From Pseudarthrobacter enclensis (GTDB lineage: Bacteria; Actinomycetota; Actinomycetes; Actinomycetales; Micrococcaceae): a stretch of 64,000 nucleotides of DNA. The stretch covers positions 186,001-250,000 of the forward strand of contig NZ_JAUSRE010000004.1 of NCBI RefSeq assembly GCF_030811655.1, read 5' to 3'. Positions 17,139-26,887 of the stretch are shown piece after piece. Under the pieces are notes generated by a model. That model had not been told where the DNA came from. It worked only from the letters and a program-made list of their open reading frames with translations, and did no database searches. The translations under genes were made by a program, and so were the position numbers. Every line of letters starts with the position of its first letter. The first letter of the stretch is position 1.

Positions 17139-17744
17139 ATGACCATTGCCCATGATGAGGCGGTTATCGATTCCGCAGCGGTGGACGCCATCTTCGCCCA
17201 GGCCCGCACCGCCAACTCCTTCACCGGAGAGGTGACGGAGGAGCAGGCACAGGCCATCTACGAACTCACCAAGTTCGGCCCCACCGCGTTCAACTCCCAG
17301 CCGATGCGCGTGACCTACGTCCGCTCGGCCGAGGCCCGCGCCACCCTTGTGGACGCCTTGTCCCGCGGCAACCAGGCAAAGACGGCTTCCGCTCCCCTCG
17401 TGGCCATCCTCAGCTACGACACCGACTGGGCCGGCAAGTGGGACGACTTCCTCCCCGGCTACAACGCCCCCAAGGCCATGTACGACGCCGACCCGGCCCT
17501 GGCCGCAGCCACGGGCAATAACAATGCCCACCTGCAGGCCGGCTACTTCATCCTGGCCGTCCGCTCGCTCGGTTTCGCCGCGGGCCCCATGACGGGCGCC
17601 GACTTCGCCGCGATCGACGCAGCCTTCTTCCCCGCCGGGGACCAGAAGAGCTTCCTGGTGGTCAACATCGGCCAGCCCGGAGAGGAAGCCTGGGGCGCGG
17701 CCAAGCCCAAGTTCTCTTACGACGAGGCCGTCCGCACCGTCTAA
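17139..17744 (+). CDS. Malonic semialdehyde reductase / nitroreductase family protein (RutE-like)
   Basis: A 201-aa FMN-dependent nitroreductase-fold protein. Typical features are FGPTAFNSQPMRVTYVRS near residues 47-64, the central NNNAHLQAGYFILAVRSLGF near 127-146 and GPMTGADF. RutE-type members reduce malonic semialdehyde to 3-hydroxypropionate in the Rut pyrimidine-degradation pathway, and the divergent uracil-type permease agrees with that. No other rut genes are in the window, so a more general aldehyde or quinone reductase role remains possible. The start ATG follows CGAAAGG. Confidence 0.9.
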   Translation: MTIAHDEAVIDSAAVDAIFAQARTANSFTGEVTEEQAQAIYELTKFGPTAFNSQPMRVTYVRSAEARATLVDALSRGNQAKTASAPLVAILSYDTDWAGKWDDFLPGYNAPKAMYDADPALAAATGNNNAHLQAGYFILAVRSLGFAAGPMTGADFAAIDAAFFPAGDQKSFLVVNIGQPGEEAWGAAKPKFSYDEAVRTV

Positions 17745-17780
17745 CAGTTCCCGACGCGCCATCACCTACTGCCCCCTTTT

Positions 17781-17822
17781 CCCCAACGCCCCATCACCTC
17801 CTGATGGGGCGTTGGGGTTTTA
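17781..17822 (+). terminator. Rho-independent terminator after the RutE-like gene
   Basis: A perfect 16-bp stem (CCCCAACGCCCCATCA, 17781-17796, with its complement at 17802-17817), a five-base loop and then TTTT. It is 36 bases beyond the stop codon of the reductase gene. Confidence 0.9.
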
Positions 17823-17872
17823 AGGGCGGGACGTGATGGGGCGTCTGACGGGGGGAGTGGGAGACTGGGGCC

Positions 17873-18402
17873 ATGCCGATCCGGAACCTGATTTTCGTGG
17901 CCTTCGTCGAACCGGTGGCCGAGGGCCAGGTCTTCCCGCGGACTGACTGGCCGCTGCACATCACGCTCGTGCGGTTTGACGTGAGGTTCGACGCCGGCAC
18001 TCCAGCAGGTGCCGAACCCGCCGAACGCATCGCCGGGCTGGCGGACGGGACGGCCACCGCAGCACTTGGTGCCCCGCTGACCGTAGCGGAGGACGCGGGG
18101 TTTGGACGGAACGCGTCCGTCCCCGTCAACCTGGTGGAACCGCACCCCGCCCTGCAGGAACTGCATGAAAAGCTCGTGCAGGCCGTGGCGGATGTTGGCG
18201 GAAGGATCCTCACGCCGCACCACACCCTCACGGGTTACCGGCCGCACGTCTCCCACCAGGTGGGCACCGGCCCAACCGCCACCAAGCGCCTCCACCCGGG
18301 CGACGCCGTCGTACTTGACCGCGTCGCCCTGGTGGACATGGCTCCCGGCGGCGACCACACCATTAGGCGCGTCCTCCGGCTCTGGAGCCGCGAAGGTGAA
18401 AG

Positions 18403-18406
<4 letters not shown>
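17873..18406 (+). CDS. 2'-5' RNA ligase / 2H phosphoesterase family protein
   Basis: A 177-aa protein with the two 2H motifs expected for the fold: [10 protein letters not shown] near residue 27 and RPHVSHQ near residue 124 (His-x-Ser/Thr). 2H proteins cleave or join 2'-5' or cyclic phosphodiester bonds in RNA or nucleotides; the native substrate here is unknown. It follows the strong terminator and stands alone. Its TAG stop shares the palindrome CTAG (18403-18406) with the stop of the convergent pgm gene. Confidence 0.88.
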
Positions 18407-20067
<1,661 letters not shown>

Positions 20068-20305
20068 GGCTCCAGCATGCCAGAACCTGGCAGGAGTCAA
20101 AACGACCCGCCCAAAATCCGGCCCCTGTGACACGCAATGACGCCGCCAAACAAGTAGTCCACCTGAGTACCTGGCCCGGAAAGTACCTATATACCTGCCC
20201 TCCGGCACCCTGCTAATTTCAAGAAAATTCCACGATGCAACGAAAGGAACGGACGACGGCGGGCCGTCGCCGTCGTCATTTCCGCCAAGGAAACGGGGAC
20301 GTCCA

Positions 20306-21271
20306 ATGGGGGCAGGAGACGGGGCAGCGGAGCAGTCCAGGCTCGCCGCCGAGCGGGTTGCGAGGCTGAAACGCCGGCTGGACCAGACGGAGCGCTCCAC
20401 AAAGTCGTGGGACGCCGGCGCCGTGGGGGAGCAAGTGGTGGCGGAAAAGCTCAGCGAGCTGGTGCCGCGCGGCTGGTACGTGCTCCACGATGTCCACTGG
20501 CCGGGCCGTCCCAAGGCGAACCTGGACCACGTCCTGGTAGGACCGGGCGGTGTGGTGGTGGTTGATTCCAAGAACTGGACGGGTGAGGTCCGGGTGGCAT
20601 CCGGCGTGCTGTGGCAGGGCCGTTTTGCGCGGACCCAGGCCGTGGAAGGTGCCCTTGCCCAGTGCGCTGCCGTGGCCTCGGTGCTGACTCCACCGCATCG
20701 CAGGCTGGTGCGGCCGCTCATCTGCATGGCCGCGCAGCCGGACCTGTTCGGCGTGACGAACTCGGACGTTGCCATTGCGGGCTCCCAACGGGTGGTGGCC
20801 GCTATCGAGGCGCTGCCGCCAGTGCTGGACCAGCAGGAGGTGGTGGGGCTGTATGCGCAGCTGGGCCAGCAGCTTACGCATGAGCAGGAGCCGGGCATTA
20901 CCGCGTTGCGGAACGTGCGTCCGGGTACCGTGGTGCGCCCGCCGGACGCTTTACCGCCCGGAGGCTCCACTGCAGTTCCCCGCATGAAGCCCGGGCCCCG
21001 GAAGGCGGCAGGTCCGGACGGAACAGGACGAAGCCAAAGCGCGGCCCGGCACCCTGCGGGCAAGGCCCTGCCCCCCAGGGCGGCGAACGGCGGGCGGCAG
21101 GCGTCAGAGCGGGCCGGGACGCCGCCAGGATCACGGGCCGGCGCCGCTGCCGGCGCCCACGGCCGGAACGGCAGTGCCCATCAGCGCGGCACCACGAGCG
21201 GAGGAAAGCTGGCGCTGCTCGCCGCCTTCGTCATTTTCGCCGTCTATATCCTGCCCTACTTGGGCCGCTAG
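20306..21271 (+). CDS. NERD (nuclease-related) domain membrane protein
   Basis: A 321-aa protein. A short N-terminal coiled segment ([18 protein letters not shown]) is followed by a NERD domain at about residues 35-150: [32 protein letters not shown]. The Asp and Asp-x-Lys residues match the PD-(D/E)xK-like core. A low-complexity Gly/Ala/Arg linker leads to one C-terminal membrane span ([18 protein letters not shown]), so it is likely tail-anchored. NERD proteins are predicted nucleases of unknown role. The last 41 bases overlap, on the opposite strand, the end of the LysR-type gene. Confidence 0.88.
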   Translation: MGAGDGAAEQSRLAAERVARLKRRLDQTERSTKSWDAGAVGEQVVAEKLSELVPRGWYVLHDVHWPGRPKANLDHVLVGPGGVVVVDSKNWTGEVRVASGVLWQGRFARTQAVEGALAQCAAVASVLTPPHRRLVRPLICMAAQPDLFGVTNSDVAIAGSQRVVAAIEALPPVLDQQEVVGLYAQLGQQLTHEQEPGITALRNVRPGTVVRPPDALPPGGSTAVPRMKPGPRKAAGPDGTGRSQSAARHPAGKALPPRAANGGRQASERAGTPPGSRAGAAAGAHGRNGSAHQRGTTSGGKLALLAAFVIFAVYILPYLGR

Positions 21272-22157
21272 CCTCCGGGGCACCTCCGGCCCGCAGCCGG
21301 TCTGCCGCAGCGCTGCGGACGGCGGCAGTAACCCGGTTGAGCCGCTCCGAATCGAGGGTCCAGGCCTGCCAGTAGAGGGCCACGTCCTGGTGGTCGGCTT
21401 TCTCCAGCCGGACCAGCGCGCCGGACTCCAGCTCGTCGGTGAGCTGCAGCTCCGGGATCATCCCCCAGCCCAGGCCGGCGGTCACCGCGGTGAGGAATCC
21501 CTGCGAGGACGGGACGGTATGCGTGGGAGGTTGTTCGCCCACGCCCTTCGCCGCAAGGAGCTGCTGCTGCAGGTTATCTTTTGTGTTGAATCTGAGGACC
21601 GGCATGGCCGCCCAGTCGATGCCCCTTGAGGTGGAAAAACGGCGGTGCAGTGCGGGGGCAGCCACCGGGATGTACCGCATGGAACCCAGGAGTTCCACCC
21701 GGCAGCCACTGACCGGGACGGGGTCCGAAGTGACGGCGCCCGTGACCTCGCCCTCGCGCAGGAGCTGGCTGCTGTAGCCCTGGTCCTCCACGTGGAGGTC
21801 GAGGGCTGAGTCGTCCCATCCGGCGGCCTGCTGCAGCACGGGGACAAACCAGGTAGCCAGCGAATCGGCATTGACAGCCACCGGGAGATGGGCCCGGGAG
21901 GACGCTCCGGAGCCAAGAGCAGCGGCCGTTTCCGCCTCCAATACCTGCACCTGGCGGGCCATCCGCAGCAGCAGGGCGCCGGCGTCGGTGGCGGTGCAGG
22001 GCAGCCGGCGGCGCACCAGGACCTGCCCCACCGAGGCTTCCAGCGCCTTGATCCGCTGGCTGACGGCGGACGGCGTGATCCGGAGGAAATCCGCCGCTGC
22101 CTCGAACGTACCTTCGTCCACCACAGCGACGAGGGCCTTCAAGTGTTCCAGGTTCAT
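21231..22157 (-). CDS. argP: LysR family transcriptional regulator, ArgP/LysG type
   Basis: A 308-aa LysR regulator. The N-terminal winged helix covers residues 1-60 (LKALVAVVDEGTFEAAADFL, ITPSAVSQRIKALE), and an effector-binding domain follows (TVPSSQGFLTAVTAGLGWGMIPE). The ArgP/LysG subfamily senses lysine, arginine or histidine and activates a LysE exporter, and a LysE gene is divergent here with only 44 bases between start codons. This is the lysG-lysE layout known from Corynebacterium glutamicum. The 3' end overlaps the convergent NERD gene. Confidence 0.93.
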   Translation of the reverse strand: MNLEHLKALVAVVDEGTFEAAADFLRITPSAVSQRIKALEASVGQVLVRRRLPCTATDAGALLLRMARQVQVLEAETAAALGSGASSRAHLPVAVNADSLATWFVPVLQQAAGWDDSALDLHVEDQGYSSQLLREGEVTGAVTSDPVPVSGCRVELLGSMRYIPVAAPALHRRFSTSRGIDWAAMPVLRFNTKDNLQQQLLAAKGVGEQPPTHTVPSSQGFLTAVTAGLGWGMIPELQLTDELESGALVRLEKADHQDVALYWQAWTLDSERLNRVTAAVRSAAADRLRAGGAPEASGPSRAGYRRRK

Positions 22158-22163
22158 GAAGAT

Positions 22164-22184
22164 ATTCTAAGGAAAGAGAAGAAT
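22164..22184. promoter_or_regulatory. Candidate LysG/ArgP binding site
   Basis: ATTC (22164-22167) and GAAT (22181-22184) are separated by 13 bases; one base further the arms read ATATTC and GAATGT, matching at five of six positions. The site lies in the short gap between the divergent regulator and exporter genes, where LysR-type regulators bind. It is an A/T-rich patch in otherwise GC-rich DNA. Confidence 0.35.
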
Positions 22185-22201
22185 GTTTTATTTGCCTGCA
22201 T

Positions 22202-22825
22202 ATGGCGCAGGATCCTACCGTCGTTGATATGTGGACCGCAGGGATTACCGGAATGCTGACAGGGCTCGCGCTCATAGTGGCGATTGGGGCGCAGAACGCG
22301 TTCGTGTTGCGGCAGGGGATCAGGCGGGAGCACATTGGGGCCGTGGTAGCCGTCTGCATGGCCGGTGACGCCCTGCTGATAGTGGGCGGGACAGCCGGCA
22401 TCGGAGCGCTGGTGGCGCGGTTCCCCGGAGTGCTGGAGGTCCTGCGCTGGGCCGGCGCGGCCTACCTGCTTTGGTTCGGGGTGCGGTCCTTCACAGCGGC
22501 GGCGAAACCCTCTGCGCTTTCGGAGCAGGCGCCCAGGTCAAAGAACTCCGTGGTTGCCACCACTGCAGCACTGACTTTCCTCAACCCGCATGTCTACCTG
22601 GACACCGTGGTGTTGTTGGGCAGCGTGGCCAACCAGCAGGGCGCCGACCTGCGCTGGGTCTTCGCCGGCGGCGCAGTCGCCGGCAGCGTGCTGTGGTTCT
22701 CGGCCCTGGGGTACGGGGCGCGGGCGCTGGCAGGTGTCCTCCACAGGCCGCAGACCTGGCGCTGGATCGACGCCGGGATCGGGGTCCTGATGGTCTTCCT
22801 GGCCATCCGCCTGGTACTGCACTGA
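22202..22825 (+). CDS. lysE: LysE family amino acid exporter
   Basis: A 207-aa membrane protein with about six hydrophobic segments. Conserved LysE features are ALIVAIGAQNAFVLRQGI near residue 22, FLNPHVYLDT near residue 127 and LGYGARALAG near residue 168. It exports lysine or arginine when internal pools are high. No Shine-Dalgarno sequence precedes the ATG at 22202, nor a second ATG at 22229 (ATGTGGACC), so a leaderless message or the downstream start is possible. It is divergent from the ArgP/LysG-type regulator. Confidence 0.93.
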   Translation: MAQDPTVVDMWTAGITGMLTGLALIVAIGAQNAFVLRQGIRREHIGAVVAVCMAGDALLIVGGTAGIGALVARFPGVLEVLRWAGAAYLLWFGVRSFTAAAKPSALSEQAPRSKNSVVATTAALTFLNPHVYLDTVVLLGSVANQQGADLRWVFAGGAVAGSVLWFSALGYGARALAGVLHRPQTWRWIDAGIGVLMVFLAIRLVLH

Positions 22826-22859
22826 AGTAGGCTGTAGGCAGATTCGCAGGGGAGAAACC

Positions 22860-23366
22860 ATGACCAACCAGCCATCCCAGGGACCTGACTACCAAGGCAA
22901 TGGCTCGCCCTGGCCCGGCCACCAGCAGCCGGCAGGGAACAACCAGGGACAGTACGGGCCGCCCGACTATGGCCGCGGATCCTATGGCCAGGGACGGTTC
23001 GGGACCCCGCAGTACGGCCAGCCGCAGTACAACCAGGCCCCCTACAACCAGGCCCAGTACGATCAGGCCCAGTACTTTGGCCAGCAGGCGTACTACGGCA
23101 GGCCGGAGCCGAAGACCCTGAGCATTGCCAGCATGGTCTGCGGCATCGCCTCGGTCATCATGGGCTGGCTGGTGCTTCCGCAGGTCGCCGCAATCATCAC
23201 CGGCCATCTTGCCCTCCGCCGGGAACCTTCGGGCAGGGGCATGTCCATCAGCGGCCTGGTCCTGGGCTACCTGTGCCTGCTGGGCTACGGTGCACTGTGG
23301 CTGCTGCTCATCATTGGCCTGGCCGTCGCCAGCACGTCCGGTTCGAATAGCGGCGGCACGTTCTAG
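22860..23366 (+). CDS. DUF4190 domain membrane protein with Gln/Tyr-rich N-terminus
   Basis: A 168-aa protein. Residues 1-82 are low-complexity, rich in Gln, Tyr, Gly and Pro, with repeats such as QYNQAPYNQAQYDQAQY. Then come two membrane spans (SMVCGIASVIMGWLVLPQVAAII and LVLGYLCLLGYGALWLLLIIGL) around the DUF4190 signature ITGHLALRRE. Function unknown; such proteins are common single genes in actinobacteria. GGGGAGAAACC gives a good ribosome-binding site. Confidence 0.92.
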   Translation: MTNQPSQGPDYQGNGSPWPGHQQPAGNNQGQYGPPDYGRGSYGQGRFGTPQYGQPQYNQAPYNQAQYDQAQYFGQQAYYGRPEPKTLSIASMVCGIASVIMGWLVLPQVAAIITGHLALRREPSGRGMSISGLVLGYLCLLGYGALWLLLIIGLAVASTSGSNSGGTF

Positions 23367-23425
23367 TCCCGGCCGGCCAAGGATGCGGCGACGGCACGGG
23401 CGCTTCAGCCGGGGCGCCGTCGGTC

Positions 23426-24124
23426 CTAGCGGAGCAGCTCCACGTCAGAGACAAGGTCGATGTGGGCCAGCATGGCGTCCGCGGCTGAGGCGCCATCCTG
23501 GGCGCGGATGGCCTCGGCGATCTTCCGGTGCGAGGCCAATGACTGCTCGGGGCGCCCGGGCTGGCCCAGCGATTCCATCCGGGTCTCCAGGATCATTTCC
23601 GCGATGAACGCCATCAGCTGCGCCAACACCGACGAGTGCGCAGCGGCCGTGATGGCCTGATGGAACAGCTCATCGCCGTGGGTGCCGCGGTCGCCGTCGT
23701 GGATTTCCTTTTCCATGACGTCCAGGGCGGTGTCGATGGCCGCCAGGTCCTGGTCAGTCCGTCGTTCAGCGGCAAGGGCGGCAAGCTTCACTTCAAGCGT
23801 GCTGCGGGCTTCCACGATTTCCGGGAGGCGGCTCTGGTGGGCGCGCAGACCTTTGATGACGGAGGCCACGCTGGGCCGCCTGGCCAGGACTGCCCCGGTG
23901 CCGTGCTGCACGTCGATAACGCCAAGTACTTCAAGGGCCACCAGGGCCTGGGCCAGGGTGGCGCGGGAAACGCCGAGCCGCTCCGCGAGGTCGCGTTCTG
24001 CGGGCAGGAGGTCGCCGGGCTTCAACTGCGCGGACTCGATGTAGGCGAGGATCTGCTCCACCAGTTGCTCGTAGAGCCGCGGACGTGAGACCCGCTCCAG
24101 ACCCAGTCGTGCTGCCTTCTCCAC
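23426..24124 (-). CDS. FadR/GntR family transcriptional regulator
   Basis: A 232-aa regulator: winged helix at residues 10-75 (LYEQLVEQILAYIESAQLKPGD, LGVSRATLAQALVALEVLGV) and an FCD-type effector domain (EARSTLEVKLAALAA, DELFHQAITAAAHSSVLAQL, SHRKIAEAIRAQD). The start is GTG after GGAGGG. It is divergent from the MatC-like carrier operon; in Rhizobium the malonate regulator MatR is also of the GntR family. It probably represses the operon at the inverted repeats in the 145-base gap (inference). Confidence 0.94.
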   Translation of the reverse strand: MEKAARLGLERVSRPRLYEQLVEQILAYIESAQLKPGDLLPAERDLAERLGVSRATLAQALVALEVLGVIDVQHGTGAVLARRPSVASVIKGLRAHQSRLPEIVEARSTLEVKLAALAAERRTDQDLAAIDTALDVMEKEIHDGDRGTHGDELFHQAITAAAHSSVLAQLMAFIAEMILETRMESLGQPGRPEQSLASHRKIAEAIRAQDGASAADAMLAHIDLVSDVELLR

Positions 24125-24170
24125 AAAGCCCTCCCTCGGACGTACCGGATCAGGATACCTCCTTCATCTA

Positions 24171-24193
24171 TTGACAGATAGACTCACTGTCTA
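24171..24193. promoter_or_regulatory. Candidate FadR-type operator over a -35 box
   Basis: Two overlapping perfect inverted repeats: GACAG-N9-CTGTC (24173-24191) and TAGAC-N5-GTCTA (24179-24193). They start inside a consensus TTGACA (24171-24176). No strong -10 element follows at ideal spacing on the plus strand. The site is in the middle of the regulator/carrier divergent region, 77 bases before the carrier start. Confidence 0.5.
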
Positions 24194-24269
24194 AGAGGCT
24201 AGTCCAGTGAGCCAGTAACTCACGTCACACACTCGCTCCCCCTAGCTTCCCCAAAATGGAGGACCAACG

Positions 24270-25640
24270 ATGTCCGCTCCTGTGTTATCGATCATCATCC
24301 TGGCGGTGATGTTCCTGCTCGCGACCGTCCTGCCCCTGAACATGGGTGCGCTCGCGTTCGTGGGCGCCTTCCTGCTGGGCGCCGTAGTCCTTGGCATGTC
24401 CACCAACGAAATCCTGGCCAACTTCCCCGGCGGCCTCTTCCTGACCATCGTCGGCGTCACCTACCTGTTCGCCATCGCCCAGAACAACGGCACCATCGAC
24501 CTGCTGGTCCGGGGTGCCGTCAAACTCGTGGGCAGCCGCGTTGCCCTCATTCCCTGGGTCATGTTCGCCATCACCGCCGTCATCACGGCTGTAGGCGCCC
24601 TGTCTCCCGCGGCCGTTGCCATCATCGCCCCGATCGCCTTGAGCTTCGCCGGCAAGTACAGGATCAGCCCGCTCCTGATGGGCATGATGGTCATCCACGG
24701 TGCCCAGGCTGGCGGCTTCTCGCCCATTGCCGTCTATGGCGTCACCGTCAACGGCATCCTTGCCAAGACGGACCTGGCCTTCAGTCCCACGGCACTCTTC
24801 CTCTCCAGCTTCATCTTCAACCTGGTCATCGCCCTGGTGCTCTTCATGGTCCTGGGTGGAAGGAACCTCCTGTCCTCCAGGGTGGGGCACTTCGTGGAGC
24901 AGGCAGCCGAAGCCCGCATGGCCGTCAGCGTCGGCGCCAAGGCAGCCGGTGGCGACGTCCCCTTCAAGGGCGTCGGCTCCGGCATGTACGGCCCCCGCGA
25001 CCCCGCAGGCGACGGCGTCGCCGCCACCAAGGAGCGCAAGGAACGGATCCCGCAGTTGGTGACCATTGCCGGCCTGATCGTGCTGGCCGTCGTGGCCCTC
25101 GGCTTCAAGATGGACGTCGGGTTCGTATCCATCACCATCGCCATCGTGCTGGCCCTGGTATCGCCCGCAGCCCAGAAGGGCGCCATCAACAAGATCAGCT
25201 GGTCCACCGTGCTGCTGATCTGCGGCATGCTGACCTTCGTCGGCGTACTGGAGGAAGCCGGCACCATCGAATTCGTTTCCAGCGGCGTTGCCGGAATGGG
25301 AATGCCGCTCCTTGCGGCCCTCATCATCTGCTTCATCGGCGCCGTGGTGTCCGCCTTTGCCTCCTCCACCGCCATCCTGGCGGCACTCATCCCGCTGGCC
25401 GTGCCGTTCCTCTCCACTGGCGAGATCGGTGCCGTCGGCGTCATCTGCGCCCTGGCGGTCTCCGCCACCATCGTGGACGTCTCACCGTTCTCCACCAACG
25501 GCGCCCTGGTGCTGGCCAACGCGCCCGAGGGTGTGGACAAGGACCAGTTCTACAAGCGGATCCTCGGCTACAGCGGAATCGTTATCGTGGCCGGTCCCGT
25601 CCTGGCCTGGCTGGCACTGGTGGTTCCCGGCTGGCTCTAG
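24270..25640 (+). CDS. MatC-like dicarboxylate (malonate) carrier, SLC13/ArsB-type
   Basis: A 456-aa membrane protein with about 11-12 spans. The N-terminal half carries the pattern of the MatC N-terminal domain: TVLPLNMGALAFVGAFLLG near residue 19, FAIAQNNGTIDLLV near residue 67, and SPAAVAIIAPIALSF and GAQAGGFSPIAVYGV. A cytoplasmic loop (about 205-260) and a second half with VSAFASSTAILAALIPLA follow. MatC of Rhizobium takes up malonate. The ATG is preceded by GGAGG. First gene of a three-gene operon with a CoA-transferase and a carboxyltransferase. Other dicarboxylates are possible substrates. Confidence 0.92.
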   Translation: MSAPVLSIIILAVMFLLATVLPLNMGALAFVGAFLLGAVVLGMSTNEILANFPGGLFLTIVGVTYLFAIAQNNGTIDLLVRGAVKLVGSRVALIPWVMFAITAVITAVGALSPAAVAIIAPIALSFAGKYRISPLLMGMMVIHGAQAGGFSPIAVYGVTVNGILAKTDLAFSPTALFLSSFIFNLVIALVLFMVLGGRNLLSSRVGHFVEQAAEARMAVSVGAKAAGGDVPFKGVGSGMYGPRDPAGDGVAATKERKERIPQLVTIAGLIVLAVVALGFKMDVGFVSITIAIVLALVSPAAQKGAINKISWSTVLLICGMLTFVGVLEEAGTIEFVSSGVAGMGMPLLAALIICFIGAVVSAFASSTAILAALIPLAVPFLSTGEIGAVGVICALAVSATIVDVSPFSTNGALVLANAPEGVDKDQFYKRILGYSGIVIVAGPVLAWLALVVPGWL

Positions 25641-25674
25641 CCACCTACGCCGCACTTTAGAAAGGAAACCCAGC

Positions 25675-26886
25675 ATGTCTACAACCGAATCTTCCCAAGG
25701 ACCCCTGGCCGGGCACCTCGTCGTCGACCTCAGCCGCGCACTGGCAGGTCCGCACGCCGGGATGATGCTGGCCGATCTCGGCGCCCGCGTCATCAAGGTG
25801 GAGAGTCCCGGGACCGGAGACGACACCCGGGGCTGGGGGCCGCCCTTCGTGGGGCCGGAGGACGACCTCCAGTCCACCTACTTCATGTCCTGCAACCGCA
25901 ACAAGGAGTCCATCACCCTGGACCTGAAGAGCGGCGACGGGCAGGCGGTACTGCGCGGGCTGCTGGAGCGCGCGGACGTGGTAATCGAGAACTTCCGGCC
26001 CGGCGTCATGGACCGGCTGGGCTTCTCCACCGCCGCCATGCACCAGCTCAACCCGCGGCTGGTCATCCTGTCCATCACCGGCTTTGGCCACGACGGGCCC
26101 GAATCCCAGCGCAGCGGCTACGACCAGATCCTCCAGGGGGAAGCAGGCCTCATGTCCCTCACGGGCTCGGGGCCGGACGATCCCCAGCGCGTGGGCGTCC
26201 CCATCGCGGACCTGCTTTCCGGGATGAACGGCGCTTTTGGTGTCCTCGCCGCTTTGGTGGAGCGGAACAGGACCGGGCAGGGCCAAGTGGTGCGGACCTC
26301 GCTGCTGGCATCGCTGATCGGGGTCCACGCCTTCCAGGGCACCAGGACCACCATCGCAGGTGAAGTCCCGCAGGCCCAGGGCAACCACCACCCGTCCATC
26401 GCCCCCTACGGCCTGTTCAACTGCAAGGACGGGAGCGTGCAGATCAGCGTCGGCAGCGAGAAGCTCTGGCAGTCCTTCGCCGCGGCCTTTGGCCTGGAAC
26501 CGGCTGCCCCGGGCTTTGCCAGCAACGCGGAAAGGGTGCGGAACCGCGATGAGGTGATTGCCGCCGTCGAACGCGCGTTCGCGGACTATGGCGCTGTTGA
26601 GTTGCTGGAAAAACTGAACGACGCCGGGATCCCGGCAGGGAAGGTCCGCTCGCTGGACGAGGTGTACGCGTGGGAGCAGGTGGCCTCGCAGGGCCTGGTG
26701 GTTGACGTGCAGCATCCGCTGCTTGGAAAGATCAGCCTGCCGGGCCCGCCCCTGCGGTTCTTCGCACCCGGGGACGCGGCCGAAACCACCCGGACCGGCC
26801 ACGACGCGCCACCGCTGCTCAACGAGGACGGCGCCGCAATCCGCGAATGGCTGGGCCTGGGTGCCACGCCTGGCGGCTCCAAATAG
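25675..26886 (+). CDS. CaiB/BaiF family (class III) CoA-transferase
   Basis: A 403-aa protein. The start region reads GHLVVDLSRALAGPHAGMMLADLGARVIKVE, with family signatures NRNKESITLDLK near residue 77, VVIENFRPGVMDRLGF near 104 and SGYDQILQGEAGLMSLTG near 150. The expected catalytic Asp lies in VGVPIADLLSGM near residue 177. Class III enzymes move CoA between carboxylates through an aspartyl-CoA anhydride. Between a malonate-type carrier and a malonyl-CoA-handling protein, malonate is a reasonable acceptor (inference). The ATG follows AAAGGAAACC, 34 bases after the carrier stop. Confidence 0.94.
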   Translation: MSTTESSQGPLAGHLVVDLSRALAGPHAGMMLADLGARVIKVESPGTGDDTRGWGPPFVGPEDDLQSTYFMSCNRNKESITLDLKSGDGQAVLRGLLERADVVIENFRPGVMDRLGFSTAAMHQLNPRLVILSITGFGHDGPESQRSGYDQILQGEAGLMSLTGSGPDDPQRVGVPIADLLSGMNGAFGVLAALVERNRTGQGQVVRTSLLASLIGVHAFQGTRTTIAGEVPQAQGNHHPSIAPYGLFNCKDGSVQISVGSEKLWQSFAAAFGLEPAAPGFASNAERVRNRDEVIAAVERAFADYGAVELLEKLNDAGIPAGKVRSLDEVYAWEQVASQGLVVDVQHPLLGKISLPGPPLRFFAPGDAAETTRTGHDAPPLLNEDGAAIREWLGLGATPGGSK

Positions 26887-26887
26887 C

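Noticed and set aside
20068-21063. An N-terminal extension of phosphoglucomutase opposite the NERD gene
   Set aside because: The family N-terminus begins at the ATG at 20065-20067, and the upstream codons are antisense to a supported gene.
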